A stretch of 59,954 nucleotides of DNA. It comes from Candidatus Segatella intestinihominis. GTDB taxonomy: Bacteria; Bacteroidota; Bacteroidia; Bacteroidales; Bacteroidaceae. Of the stretch, positions 34,705-43,803 are shown one piece after another (within the stretch, counting starts at the first letter, position 1; each line of letters opens with the position of its first letter). Location: NCBI GenBank assembly GCA_900548535.1, contig URLG01000008.1, positions 1 through 59,954 of the forward strand. Direction: 5' to 3'. A program made the position numbers and the translations under genes. The notes beneath the pieces are model-generated. The model was not told where the DNA came from. It made no database searches and saw only the letters and a list, made by a program, of their open reading frames with translations.

Positions 34705-36183
34705 TTACTTGATTTCCACTTCATGAAGGTCTACGAACTCACCATTCTTTTTCTTTCTCTCCACCAACATCTTGAAGAGCTTGCGCTTGCGGCTACCCTC
34801 CACAAAACGGCGGAAGAAGATGTTAGGAATGGCTACACCCAAGGCGATGCAGAGGATGGCGAGCGATGCCTTGATGGCATTGTTCATACCCACAGTTACC
34901 TCGCCTACCACGCCATGCATATCAATGAAGGCGAAGAGGGCACGATACATCAATACTCCAGGTACCATAGGTATCACACTAGGGATGGTGATGCACTGAT
35001 GAGGGGTATGGAACCAGTGGCGAGCCTTGATCACAATGATGCTGATGAGGGCAGAACCAGCCAAAGAACCGATGCTCAGACCCATGTCCAAGCCCACATT
35101 GCCATTGCTAGGACCCAGATTGACGAAGTTGCGGAAGCAAACGGCGATGATACCACCCACAGCCACTACTGGCAACAATCTTCTAGGAATGCTGAAGATG
35201 GTGGAGAAGCCCATAGCTGATACGGCAGCTGCAATGGCAAACTCCCAGTACTCGTGGTGAGGAGTCATGGTGAGGTCCTTCACGAAGTTGTCGATGTGGC
35301 ATACCTGAATGGCAAATGCTATACCAAACGCCATCGCCAATACCATCAGCAGGGTGTTGAGGGCTCTGATCATACCCACCTCTATATAGCCATCGAGCAT
35401 ATCACTCACAAAGTTGATGAGTGGCACTCCTGGCACGATGAAGAGGGCGCAAGCCATCAATGGATGCCAAGGGGTATCTGAGTGCATGAAGGCTGGCAGC
35501 GAGCTGGCTATCGCTGGATCGAGCGACAGGAAGGAAGTGAGCCATGCTATCAGGGTGGCTACGAAGGCCGAGATGCCGATAGCCACATAGTTGTTGCAGC
35601 CCTTGGTTGGCAAGTACATACGAAGACGGAAACCCAGGATGGCGGCAAGCGAACAGAAGAAGAACGCTGGCCAGTCGCAACCGAACTGGATGCAGAATCC
35701 GCCGCAGGCAAAACCACCACCGATGGCTACCTGCCATGGAGAGAAACTGCGCTTGGTGGCGCAAATCTCATTCAGCGACTCCTCGTATTGCTCCAATGAA
35801 TAGTCGTCCTTGATGGCACGCCAAGTCAACTTACTCATCATGGAGATGCTGGTCAGATTGATGCCATGCTTCTCGCAACGCTGGAACTTGGTAAATGAGT
35901 GTACCTCATCACTATAGTTTACCATCAATACGTTCCAGTTCACATAGAGGTGCAGGTAGCGCTCATCCAGTCCGAGGTAAGCGGCAGCACGCTTCATGGT
36001 ACGCATGATGCGAGATGTATCGGCAGCGCTCTCTACCAAGATCTTGCCGGTGCGGAGCAAGAGGTCGAGCTTGCGTCTGAGCTCTGCCTCTGTTATCTCC
36101 TTGCAGGTGCCATCAGCGCATCCGCAATCACATTCTTTCTTGTTATCCATCTGATTGTCTACGATATTCTTGATGTCGTTCAT
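34705..36183 (-). CDS. ThrE-family threonine/serine exporter, fused form
   Basis: The 492-aa protein joins a DUF1212/ThrE half (soluble N-terminal region with LLLRTGKILVESAADTSRIMRTM, then membrane segments) and a DUF3815-like second half. It has about ten membrane segments. The N-terminus has an unusual Cys-rich stretch, KKECDCGCADGTC, before the conserved part; a metal- or redox-related role is possible but unproven. It follows the AspT/YidE-like transporter by 56 nt on the same strand and is likely co-transcribed with it. Family function is export of threonine, serine or related metabolites. Confidence 0.85.
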   Translation of the reverse strand: MNDIKNIVDNQMDNKKECDCGCADGTCKEITEAELRRKLDLLLRTGKILVESAADTSRIMRTMKRAAAYLGLDERYLHLYVNWNVLMVNYSDEVHSFTKFQRCEKHGINLTSISMMSKLTWRAIKDDYSLEQYEESLNEICATKRSFSPWQVAIGGGFACGGFCIQFGCDWPAFFFCSLAAILGFRLRMYLPTKGCNNYVAIGISAFVATLIAWLTSFLSLDPAIASSLPAFMHSDTPWHPLMACALFIVPGVPLINFVSDMLDGYIEVGMIRALNTLLMVLAMAFGIAFAIQVCHIDNFVKDLTMTPHHEYWEFAIAAAVSAMGFSTIFSIPRRLLPVVAVGGIIAVCFRNFVNLGPSNGNVGLDMGLSIGSLAGSALISIIVIKARHWFHTPHQCITIPSVIPMVPGVLMYRALFAFIDMHGVVGEVTVGMNNAIKASLAILCIALGVAIPNIFFRRFVEGSRKRKLFKMLVERKKKNGEFVDLHEVEIK

Positions 36184-36239
36184 AAATGCTTTTATATATG
36201 TACTTGTACTGTTTTCTTATATTTCTTGTAATTGTTACT

Positions 36240-37928
36240 TTATCCAAACACGAAGATGATGATCTGGATAGTGACGATGCGCAGGAACATGGCGAATGGA
36301 TATACATTCGCATAACCTACGGTTGGGGCATCGGCTGTGGTCTGGTCACGTACGTAAGCCAGTGCCGATGGGTTGGTGTTGGCACCAGCCAAGACTCCGA
36401 GCAGCGTGAAGTAGTTGATGTGGAACACAAACTTACCGATGATACCACCCAAGATGATAGGCAACATGGTGATAGCGATGCCATAGAGTATCCATATCAT
36501 GCCGCTCTCGGTGGCTACGGTCTGGATAAACTGTTTGCCTGTGCCCAAACCTACGCAAGCCAAGAAGATGCAGATACCTATCTCACGGAGCATCAGGTTG
36601 GCAGAGATGGTATTGTAGGTAACGAGGTTGTATTTTGGACCGAAATATCCGATGAGGATGGCCACTACCAATGGACCACCGGTCAAACCCAATCGCAAGT
36701 TCTCGTCGATGCCAGGAATGAAGAATGGGATGTTAGCCACGATACAACCCAGCATGATACCCAGGAAGATAGGGATGAGGTTAGGGTAGTTGAGTCGCTT
36801 CATCTGGTTACCCAAAACCTTCTCGGTATGAGCGATGGCGAGCTCTGTTCCCACTACGGTTACGCGGTCGCCAAGCTGCAACTTGAGGTCTGGGGTGGCA
36901 ATGAGGTCCACGCCATTACGGTTTACGCGAGTCACGTTGGCACCAAGGTTAGAACGAATCTGTAGCTGGCTGATGGTCTTGCCATTGATGCCAGGCTTGG
37001 TGATCAGAATGCGACGGGTGATGAGGTCCTTGCCATACTTCTCTTCAGCCACCTTCACACGCTCGCCGAGCAGTGCGGTGATAGGCTCCACTACAGTAGG
37101 GTGAGCCACAATCTGCAGGATATCGCCCTCGCTGATGATGGTGTTGCCGTTTACTATCTCATCGTGCATGTCGCTATTCTTGCGGATAATCTTTGAGATC
37201 ATGAAGTCACGCTTCAAGAGGTCACGAATCTGCTTTACGCTATAGTCGAATACCATGAAGTTGGTTACCTGGATGGAGAATGTGTTGAGGGTCATCTCCT
37301 CCAAGTGGCCCATGCCTCGCTTAGCCTCAGCCTCTTCCTTCTCCTTGTTGATGCCAAGCGCATACCTTAATATAATAAAGGAGAGGATAACGCCAAGCAC
37401 ACCCATAGGATAGGCGATGGCATAACCTGCGGCGATGCTTGGAGCGTCGATGTGGCGCAAGTCGCTGAATGCCTGCTGGGCAGCACCCAGTCCAGGGGTG
37501 TTGGTCACGGCACCAGAGAGGATACCAGCCATAGAGGTGATGGAAGTGCCCGACACGCTGTAGATGGCGAGTGTGGTAACGATGCTCAGGGCGATAACGA
37601 TGATGCTGAGCAGATTGAGACTCTTGCCGCCATTCTTGAATGAGGAGAAGAAACCAGGTCCTACCTCCAGTCCGATGGAGTAAACGAAGAGAATCAAGCC
37701 AAACTCCTTGAGGAAGTGGAGCAAGTGCTCATCCAGATTGAGAGAGAAATGGCCGAAGATGAGGCCAATGAACAGAATCCATGCCAAACCAAGAGAAACA
37801 CCTTTCACTCTCAGTTTGCCCAAACACAAGCCCAGTGTGATGACCACAGCCAGTATCATCACGGAGTGAGCCACACCGCCTCCCCATAAATCAGGGAAAC
37901 CGTAAAACAGATTTTTTAAGATATCCAT
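36240..37928 (-). CDS. AspT/YidE-family transporter with two TrkA-C domains
   Basis: The 562-aa protein has five or so N-terminal membrane segments (VMILAVVITLGLCLGKLRVK), two central cytoplasmic TrkA-C domains (FDYSVKQIRDL...GDILQIVAHP and GKTISQLQIR...GDRVTVVGTE), and a second membrane half (GPKYNLVTYNTISANLMLRE). This is the duplicated aspartate-alanine exchanger fold. The substrate in Bacteroidetes is not known. It has a -7 box TACCTTTG at 37983-37990 on the minus strand and is the first gene of a pair with the ThrE-like exporter. Both being metabolite antiporters/exporters suggests a joint role in amino acid balance. Confidence 0.85.
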   Translation of the reverse strand: MDILKNLFYGFPDLWGGGVAHSVMILAVVITLGLCLGKLRVKGVSLGLAWILFIGLIFGHFSLNLDEHLLHFLKEFGLILFVYSIGLEVGPGFFSSFKNGGKSLNLLSIIVIALSIVTTLAIYSVSGTSITSMAGILSGAVTNTPGLGAAQQAFSDLRHIDAPSIAAGYAIAYPMGVLGVILSFIILRYALGINKEKEEAEAKRGMGHLEEMTLNTFSIQVTNFMVFDYSVKQIRDLLKRDFMISKIIRKNSDMHDEIVNGNTIISEGDILQIVAHPTVVEPITALLGERVKVAEEKYGKDLITRRILITKPGINGKTISQLQIRSNLGANVTRVNRNGVDLIATPDLKLQLGDRVTVVGTELAIAHTEKVLGNQMKRLNYPNLIPIFLGIMLGCIVANIPFFIPGIDENLRLGLTGGPLVVAILIGYFGPKYNLVTYNTISANLMLREIGICIFLACVGLGTGKQFIQTVATESGMIWILYGIAITMLPIILGGIIGKFVFHINYFTLLGVLAGANTNPSALAYVRDQTTADAPTVGYANVYPFAMFLRIVTIQIIIFVFG

Positions 37929-37982
37929 ACCTTATATATAATGTGTAATTAATAATTTTTTCGCATTGTTGATTTTCGATTG

Positions 37983-37990
37983 CAAAGGTA
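37983..37990 (-). promoter_or_regulatory. -7 box TACCTTTG for the AspT-like/ThrE pair
   Basis: It matches TAnnTTTG and lies 54 nt before the start codon. Confidence 0.55.
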
Positions 37991-38103
37991 TAGATAAAAT
38001 CGAAAGCAAAAATCATTTTGCATTTAAAAGCTATTAAGGCTGCTATAAGTATTTTCTATAGCAAGTTTTTCGTCTTTTATGGTGTTCTTACTTATTTTTT
38101 TTG

Positions 38104-38111
38104 TAATTTTG
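38104..38111 (+). promoter_or_regulatory. -7 box TAATTTTG for mnmA
   Basis: It matches TAnnTTTG, is followed by CAACC, and lies 36 nt before the ATG. Confidence 0.55.
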
Positions 38112-38147
38112 CAACCAATTACATTCAAAACTTAACATTGAATAAGT

Positions 38148-39230
38148 ATGCTTAATATTGAAGAATTAAAAGACAAGAAGATTGCCGTGCTGCTTTCGGG
38201 CGGCGTGGACAGCTCGGTGGTGGTATGGGAGTTTGCCCGACTAGGTCTGCATCCCGACTGCTTCTACATCAAGATTGGACCAGAGGAGAAGGAGGAGTGG
38301 GACTGCTCATCGGAGGAAGACCTGGAGATGGCTACCGCAGTGGCAGCCAAGTATGGCAGCAAGCTGCAAGTAGTTGACTGCCACAAGGAATACTGGAGCG
38401 AGGTAACCCGCTATACGATGGAAAAGGTGAAGGCTGGTTTCACCCCCAATCCAGACGTGATGTGCAACCGTCTCATCAAGTTTGGAGCCTTCGATGAGAA
38501 GATGGGGCACAACTACGACCTCATTGCCACGGGCCATTATGCCCAGACCGAGGTAGATGAGAATGGCGACAAATGGCTCGTTACCAGTCCCGACCCAGTG
38601 AAAGACCAGACCGACTTCTTGGCTCAGATAGAGAGTTGGCAATTAAGAAAAGCGATATTTCCTATCGGTCATCATGTGAAAAATGAAGTTCGAGAGATAG
38701 CTGAGGAGGAGCATTTGGTGAATGCCAAGCGCAAGGATAGCCAAGGCATCTGCTTCCTGGGGCAGATCAATTATAATGACTATATCCGCCGTTATCTGGG
38801 CGAGAACCCTGGCGATGTGATAGAGCTGGAGACGGGCAAGCGCATCGGCGAGCACAAGGGCTTGTGGTTTCACACCATCGGTCAGCGCAAGGGCTTGGGC
38901 TTTGGCGGCGGTCCATGGTTTGTCATCAAGAAGGACGTGGAGCACAACATCCTCTACGTGAGCCATGGCTACGACCCCAAGACGGCATACAAGCAGGATT
39001 TCCCCCTCCACGATTTCCATTTCCTCACCCATGAGGTGCCGATGCAGAAGGTAACCTTCAAGATTCGCCATACCCCAGAATACCATCCTGCCACGATAGA
39101 AAAGCTGGAGGATGGCAAATGGATGATTCATTCCGAGGAGCCCATTCACGGAGTGGCTCCCGGCCAGTTCTGCGTAGTATACGATGAGCATCATCATCGC
39201 TGCTATGGTTCGGGCGAGATTACGATATAA
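38148..39230 (+). CDS. mnmA: tRNA 2-thiouridylase MnmA
   Basis: The 360-aa cytoplasmic enzyme thiolates U34 of Lys, Glu and Gln tRNAs. The PP-loop SGGVDSS (residues 17-23) binds ATP. The catalytic cysteines are Cys106 in NPDVMCNRLIKFG and Cys202 in SQGICFLG. The C-terminal OB-like part contains HTIGQRKGLG. Length and motif order are normal. A 13-bp perfect hairpin at 39276-39311 ends the transcript. It is a single-gene unit with its own promoter. Confidence 0.95.
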   Translation: MLNIEELKDKKIAVLLSGGVDSSVVVWEFARLGLHPDCFYIKIGPEEKEEWDCSSEEDLEMATAVAAKYGSKLQVVDCHKEYWSEVTRYTMEKVKAGFTPNPDVMCNRLIKFGAFDEKMGHNYDLIATGHYAQTEVDENGDKWLVTSPDPVKDQTDFLAQIESWQLRKAIFPIGHHVKNEVREIAEEEHLVNAKRKDSQGICFLGQINYNDYIRRYLGENPGDVIELETGKRIGEHKGLWFHTIGQRKGLGFGGGPWFVIKKDVEHNILYVSHGYDPKTAYKQDFPLHDFHFLTHEVPMQKVTFKIRHTPEYHPATIEKLEDGKWMIHSEEPIHGVAPGQFCVVYDEHHHRCYGSGEITI

Positions 39231-39275
39231 AGAGATGGGGAGGATTTTTTTAGGTACGGATTACACGGATAAAAG

Positions 39276-39314
39276 AAGAGACTATGTCGTTAATAATAGA
39301 CATAGTCTCTTTTC
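39276..39314 (+). terminator. Terminator after mnmA
   Basis: AAGAGACTATGTC (39276-39288) pairs perfectly with GACATAGTCTCTT (39299-39311), followed by a T-run. No gene is seen in the remaining gap to 39407. Confidence 0.75.
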
Positions 39315-39406
39315 TGTATCATGCTCTTTGCTTATTATGATATTTAAGCTTACGATATTTACTTCTTAAACCCTTTCTTCTTTTTCATTCTCTTGCCCAC
39401 GAAGTT

Positions 39407-40407
39407 TCAGGCAGGCATCTTCTTCAGTGTGCTTCTTACTGGCTGGATGTCCCAGAGCAGGAAGATGATGAGCACGGCGATGGAGATGAGGCAAGTGATG
39501 CCGTAGAGCTGCTTGATGCTGATCATCAGGAGCTGGGTGGCATCGTAAGGCAATCCTCGCGCCATGTTGTCTGCCATCTGGTGACGAATGCCGAATCTAT
39601 AGAGGCCTGAGCACATCGTCGACATCGGACCGTTGCGCACGATACCTGCCATCGTCAATCCCATGAAGAAGTGCTGGAATGGCATCAACTCCTCCAGGTA
39701 CACCGTCAGCATCACGAAGAAAATCGCATTGCCAAAGGAGCGGCTGAAGGTGGGCAGATAGAGAGCCTCAAGCGGCAAGCCTGGGTCGATGAGAAAATAC
39801 ATCATCACTGGATAAGCCGCCATCGTTGCCAAACCGAGCGTCAAGAGACGAGTGTATTTCTGATGAAGCACCTTGCACCAGAAGAGGCAGAAGAGGCAGC
39901 CTACTACGGCTCCCACCCATTCTACGAAGTTGAGCACATTGGTGGTAAAAGTGCCGAAATGGAGCACGCCACCCGTAAAGGTGGTTTGCAGCACCTTAGG
40001 CGTGGAGCCCATGAACTCGACGAAGGCGAAGAGGATGAGCAGCGGGATGAGGCGCTTATACTTCCATGCCGCTGGCTCGATGTATGGGTGGCGGATATGC
40101 AGCATACGGTTGATACAGAAATAACCCGTCACGATGAAGAGCAGCAGGTCGCCCTGCATAATCTTGCTGTCGAGCCAGTTGTAATGCTCTCCGTAATTGA
40201 AGAAGAAGATAAACTCCAACATCCATGCCGACCAGAGCAAGCAGCCCAAGACATCGAGACTGATGAATGGTAGTGGCTTCATGAATCGGAACTCATGGGT
40301 GGTCACGTAGAGGAAGAGGGCGATGAAGAACATCACACCTGCCATCGCCCAGTTGATGATGCGCCTCCCGCTAACAGAAGGCTTACAAACATGATTTTCT
40401 TTATCAT
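39407..40407 (-). pseudogene. MFS-type transporter remnant fused out of frame to a foreign start
   Basis: The frame from about 40360 to 39407 encodes roughly 310 residues with about eight membrane segments (RRIINWAMAGVMFFIALFLY ... FSRSFGNAIFFVMLTVYLEEL). This looks like the C-terminal part of a larger Bacteroidales MFS protein; the N-terminal ~200 residues are missing. Upstream, a proper promoter (-7 box TACCTTTG, 40442-40449) and ATG at 40407 begin MIKKIMFVSLLLAGGASS, a signal-peptide-like start. That frame stops after 24 codons and is not the MFS frame. A deletion seems to have joined the start of one gene to the inside of another. Translation from ATG 40345 (MAGVMFF) is possible but unlikely to give a working transporter. 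Confidence 0.65.
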
Positions 40408-40625
40408 TTCTTAAAATTTTGTTATCTCTTGAATTCGGGTGCAAAGGTACGGAGTTTTTGCCAAATGCTAGCTTTAAATATTTCGTGGAGCATGGACTTT
40501 TTGGGAACAAATATTCTTTTATCTCACATAAATTATGTAATTTTGCAACCGAAAAGCGAATAAAGGGAATAGTAACCCTCAAAATAAGGTATTTAGTTGT
40601 ATATATATATAAATAAGGTATAAGG

Positions 40626-41502
40626 ATGGAATTATCAGAATTGAGCAGTTTTCAGGAGGCAAGTCTTTTTACATCCCATTTGGAATGGGTGGCAGGATGG
40701 TCCGCAAGTGATTACTTATGGGGCGATATTGATATGCCGCAGGGGTAAGGCTATGCTGAATGTCAATTATAAGGATTGGGAAATGTATGAGGGGGCGGTC
40801 ATCACAGTCTTTCCCAATGATGTGGTGGAATTAAAAGTGAAGAGTGAAGAACGAAGAGTGAAGAATTCAAATGCAGAAGTTGATGATAAGGCTTCTTTTG
40901 AGGTTGAAATCCTAAAGTACAACGCTTCGCTTTTGAGAGAGGCTAGTTTGCAGCTGGAACAGACGGTATATTCTTCCCTTCGTGAGGATCGCTGCCGACA
41001 AGATTCGACTGTGGTGACCCATATCATCAACAGTATGTTTTCCTTGCTCAAGGTGTATTTCAATCAGTCGGAATGTACTTGCATCTCGCAACTGATGCTT
41101 CTTCAGTTGAAGGCTTTCTTCGTAGGTTTCCACGAGTATTTGCAGCGCAATCCGCAATTTCGTCCAGAAGACGAGGTGAAGTCATATCGAGTGAGAGAAC
41201 TCTTCAATCGGTTTATGATGTTGATGGAACGAGACTACAAGCAGTCGAGGGATGTGAACTATTACGCCGATTTGATGCACATTACCTCCAAGTATCTCAC
41301 CAACATCGTGCGCCAGGTAACGGGGCATACCCCGAAGACCATCATCGATCAGTACGTCATCCTCCAGCTCAAGATGCAGCTCCAGCGCACCTCGCAGAGC
41401 ATCAAGGAGATAGCCTGGGAATACCATTTTACAGATGTCAGCTTCTTCTGTCGCTACTTCAAGAAGCATACAGGCTTGACTCCACAGCAGGTGAGGGAAT
41501 AA
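40626..41502 (+). pseudogene. AraC-family regulator with N-terminal frameshift
   Basis: A start at 40626 encodes MELSELSSFQEASLFTSHLE, but this frame ends at 40748. The continuing homologous frame (DGPQVITYGAILICRRGKAM ...) is one base off; a single extra base near 40680-40690 explains the break. The rest is intact to 41502, with a C-terminal AraC helix-turn-helix (YYADLMHITSKYLTNIVRQVTGHTP and IKEIAWEYHFTDVSFFCRYF). Within the coding region, 40840-40872 is a GAAGAGTGAAGAA-type repeat, translated in frame as KVKSEERRVKNS. The promoter has a -7 box TAATTTTG at 40538-40545. Reinitiation at GTG 40705 could make a shortened protein. Confidence 0.7.
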
Positions 41503-41518
41503 CTCACGCAGATTTATT

Positions 41519-41610
41519 ACCTGCCCAATTAGCAAGAATGCCCTATAGTAGCTAAAAGCATTTCTCACCATTGGGCAGGTAACAAACCTGCCCTCCCAGT
41601 ATTTCTTGCC
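41519..41610. repeat. Second copy of the GGGCAGGT repeat with competing hairpins
   Basis: ATTGGGCAGGT (41570-41580) can pair either with ACCTGCCCAAT upstream (41519-41529, perfect 11 bp) or with ACCTGCCC downstream (41586-41593) around AACAA. The downstream half matches the hairpin at 33581-33625. It lies between the AraC remnant and the convergent uracil permease gene and may terminate both. Confidence 0.65.
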
Positions 41611-41627
41611 AATTGTACGGCTTGAAA

Positions 41628-42848
41628 TTATTCTTTATTTTCTTCCTCTGTCTCTTCCTCTAATTTTTTAGGAAGCACGAGATTGAGAATCACGCCAATA
41701 ACGGCAGAAAGTCCGATGCCCGATATGGCGAAGCTGCCCGATGAGAGCACGGCACCGCCCAATCCCATGGTTAGCATCACGGAGATGATGATCACATTAC
41801 GAGTATTGTTCATATCCACCTTGTTCTGCATCAGATTCTGTACACCCACGCTGGCGATGGTACCGAAGAGCAAGAGCATAATGCCACCCAATACGGCTTG
41901 TGGAATACTTTGAAGCAAGGCACTCAGCTTGCCCACAATAGAAAAGCAGATGGCTGTGGCGGCAGAGATGCGAATCACGGCAGGACTGGTAACCTTGGTG
42001 ATAGACATGGCTCCCGTTACCTCAGAATAGGTTGTCTCCGGAGGACCACCGAGAAAGGCTGATACCAAGCAAGCTACACCATCGCCCAACATGGTGCGAT
42101 GGATGCCAGGATCCTTGACAAAATCCTTCTTTGCCACGGCACTCACCACATATATATCACCGATATGTTCCAGCACAGGTGCTATCGCTACAGGTATCAT
42201 ATAGAGGAATGGACTCCAAGAGAAGTGGGTGATAGTATCAAAGGAGATAGGGCAGGAAATCCAAGATGCCGCCGCTACGCCAGAGAAATCCACCTCGCCC
42301 ATGCAGATGGCGATGATGTATCCCACAACCACACCTGTGATGATAGGTACCAACTTCATCAGTCCCTTACAGAATGTGAGCACCAAGATGGCGGTGATGA
42401 GTGAAGAGAAAGCAAGAATCCAGTTGGTCTTCGCCATATCCACCGCACTGCCCGAGAGCGAAAGACCGATGAGGATGATGGCTGGTCCGATGACCACAGG
42501 AGGGAAGATGCGGTCGAGTAATTTCTTGCCCTGCCATCTTACCAAGGCACTCATGATGAAATACACCAGCGATACGCTCGTGAGTCCGGCGATGGTGCCA
42601 GGCAGTCCCCACTGCTTGGTGGCGGCGATGATAGGAGCGATGAAGGCAAATGAGCTACCCAGGAAGATAGGCACCTTGCCTCCTGTGATGAAATGAAAGA
42701 GGAAGGTTCCTACACCTGCGGTGAAGAGAGCCGTAGCTGGGTCGATGCCAATCAAAAGGGGCACCAACACCGTTGCGCCGAAAGCCACGAAGAGGAATTG
42801 CACTCCCACGATGGTTTTCTTGGTCATTGATAATTGTTCTGTGTCCAT
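41628..42848 (-). CDS. uraA: Uracil/xanthine permease (NCS2, UraA-like)
   Basis: The 406-aa inner-membrane protein has 14 expected segments and NCS2 motifs: VGVQFLFVAFGATVLVPLLIG at the start, FPPVVIGPAIILIGLSL in the middle, and APVLEHIGDIYVVS (the transport-site Glu segment) then GGPPETTYSEVTGAMSITKV. These match UraA-type uracil permeases rather than the xanthine branch. An alternative start at 42827 (MTKK) is possible. It follows the SDR gene on the same strand, 64 nt apart, and may be read from the same promoter. The C-terminal tail is very acidic (EEETEEENKE). Confidence 0.85.
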   Translation of the reverse strand: MDTEQLSMTKKTIVGVQFLFVAFGATVLVPLLIGIDPATALFTAGVGTFLFHFITGGKVPIFLGSSFAFIAPIIAATKQWGLPGTIAGLTSVSLVYFIMSALVRWQGKKLLDRIFPPVVIGPAIILIGLSLSGSAVDMAKTNWILAFSSLITAILVLTFCKGLMKLVPIITGVVVGYIIAICMGEVDFSGVAAASWISCPISFDTITHFSWSPFLYMIPVAIAPVLEHIGDIYVVSAVAKKDFVKDPGIHRTMLGDGVACLVSAFLGGPPETTYSEVTGAMSITKVTSPAVIRISAATAICFSIVGKLSALLQSIPQAVLGGIMLLLFGTIASVGVQNLMQNKVDMNNTRNVIIISVMLTMGLGGAVLSSGSFAISGIGLSAVIGVILNLVLPKKLEEETEEENKE

Positions 42849-42912
42849 ATATTAATTTGTTTGGTTTTGTTTTCTATTCCAATTGCAGAATGTTTATTCC
42901 AATTGCTGTTTC

Positions 42913-43659
42913 TTATTTGATCTTCATTCTCTTCCAAATCCATCTTGGGATGAGTCGCCAAAAGAAGACGAGGATGGCATATCGCCAGTCGATGACCTTC
43001 ACCTCTTTGCCTGATTCTATGGCCTTCACGATGTCGCGTGCCACATCTTCCGCATGAAGTTGCAGGGGATAGTGGCTGCCAGCTATCAAGTCGGTCTTTA
43101 CAAAACCAGGGCGGATGTCGGTAAAGGCTATCGGCAGATGGCGCATGGTGGCTTGCTGGGAAAGGCATTCGATGTAATGATTCAGAAAGCGTTTGGTGGC
43201 GGAGTAGGAGGGAGCGGCACCAAGTCCTTTGGTTCCTGCGATGGAAGTGATGCAGGCGATTCGGTATTTCTTCTTTGCTGATGTGCCATTTTGCTCAGCA
43301 AACCAATTGAAAGCTGTATCCACCATTCTCACAAACCCCAATCCATTGGTCTCCATTGTCTTGAGCTCTTTCTCAATATCGAGCAGATTGTTTTGCCAGC
43401 CGATGCCCGAACTATGGAAATAGAGGTCCATGCCTCCAAGCTCTGTAATCAAATCACGAAGTAAGTCGGGTGCTTCAGGAGAAGTTACGTCTATCTGCTT
43501 GTAGCAAACAATATTCGCTTTCCTCATCACCCCTTCGAGCCTATCCACTCTTCTTCCTACTATGCCTACCAGCCAACCTTTAGCAGCCAACTGCTTAGCC
43601 ACTTCCATGCCGATGCCAGAGGTGGCACCCATTACGATAGCTCTCTTTCCCATACTCAT
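42913..43659 (-). CDS. Short-chain dehydrogenase/reductase
   Basis: The 248-aa protein is a classical SDR: NAD(P)-binding GATSGIG (residues 11-17), a catalytic Ser in CITSIAG, and YSATK with Tyr and Lys. The last ~35 residues (YAILVFFWRLIPRWIWKRMKIK) are hydrophobic and basic, so the enzyme may be membrane-associated. The substrate is unknown. The -7 box TATTTTTG at 43695-43702 (minus) is its likely promoter. The neighbouring regulator gene is divergent. An ATG two codons in (43653) is an equally possible start. Confidence 0.85.
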   Translation of the reverse strand: MSMGKRAIVMGATSGIGMEVAKQLAAKGWLVGIVGRRVDRLEGVMRKANIVCYKQIDVTSPEAPDLLRDLITELGGMDLYFHSSGIGWQNNLLDIEKELKTMETNGLGFVRMVDTAFNWFAEQNGTSAKKKYRIACITSIAGTKGLGAAPSYSATKRFLNHYIECLSQQATMRHLPIAFTDIRPGFVKTDLIAGSHYPLQLHAEDVARDIVKAIESGKEVKVIDWRYAILVFFWRLIPRWIWKRMKIK

Positions 43660-43694
43660 CGTCTTTTTATAGCTTTACAGAATTTACTTTTTTG

Positions 43695-43785
43695 CAAAAA
43701 TACAGAAAAAGTTTGGTTGCAGCAAAGTTATTAACCATATTTATGGAAGAAATCTCTTCCGTCTGAGGATAATTTCTTAATTTTG
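43695..43785. promoter_or_regulatory. Divergent -7 boxes for the SDR and membrane regulator
   Basis: TATTTTTG on the minus strand (43695-43702) faces the SDR gene and TAATTTTG on the plus strand (43778-43785) faces the regulator gene at 43804. Confidence 0.5.
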
Positions 43786-43803
43786 CAATTAAAAACAAAT
43801 GGT

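Noticed and set aside
40408..40582. N-terminal extension of the MFS remnant frame
   Set aside because: It crosses a consensus promoter (40442-40449) and has no resemblance to a transporter.
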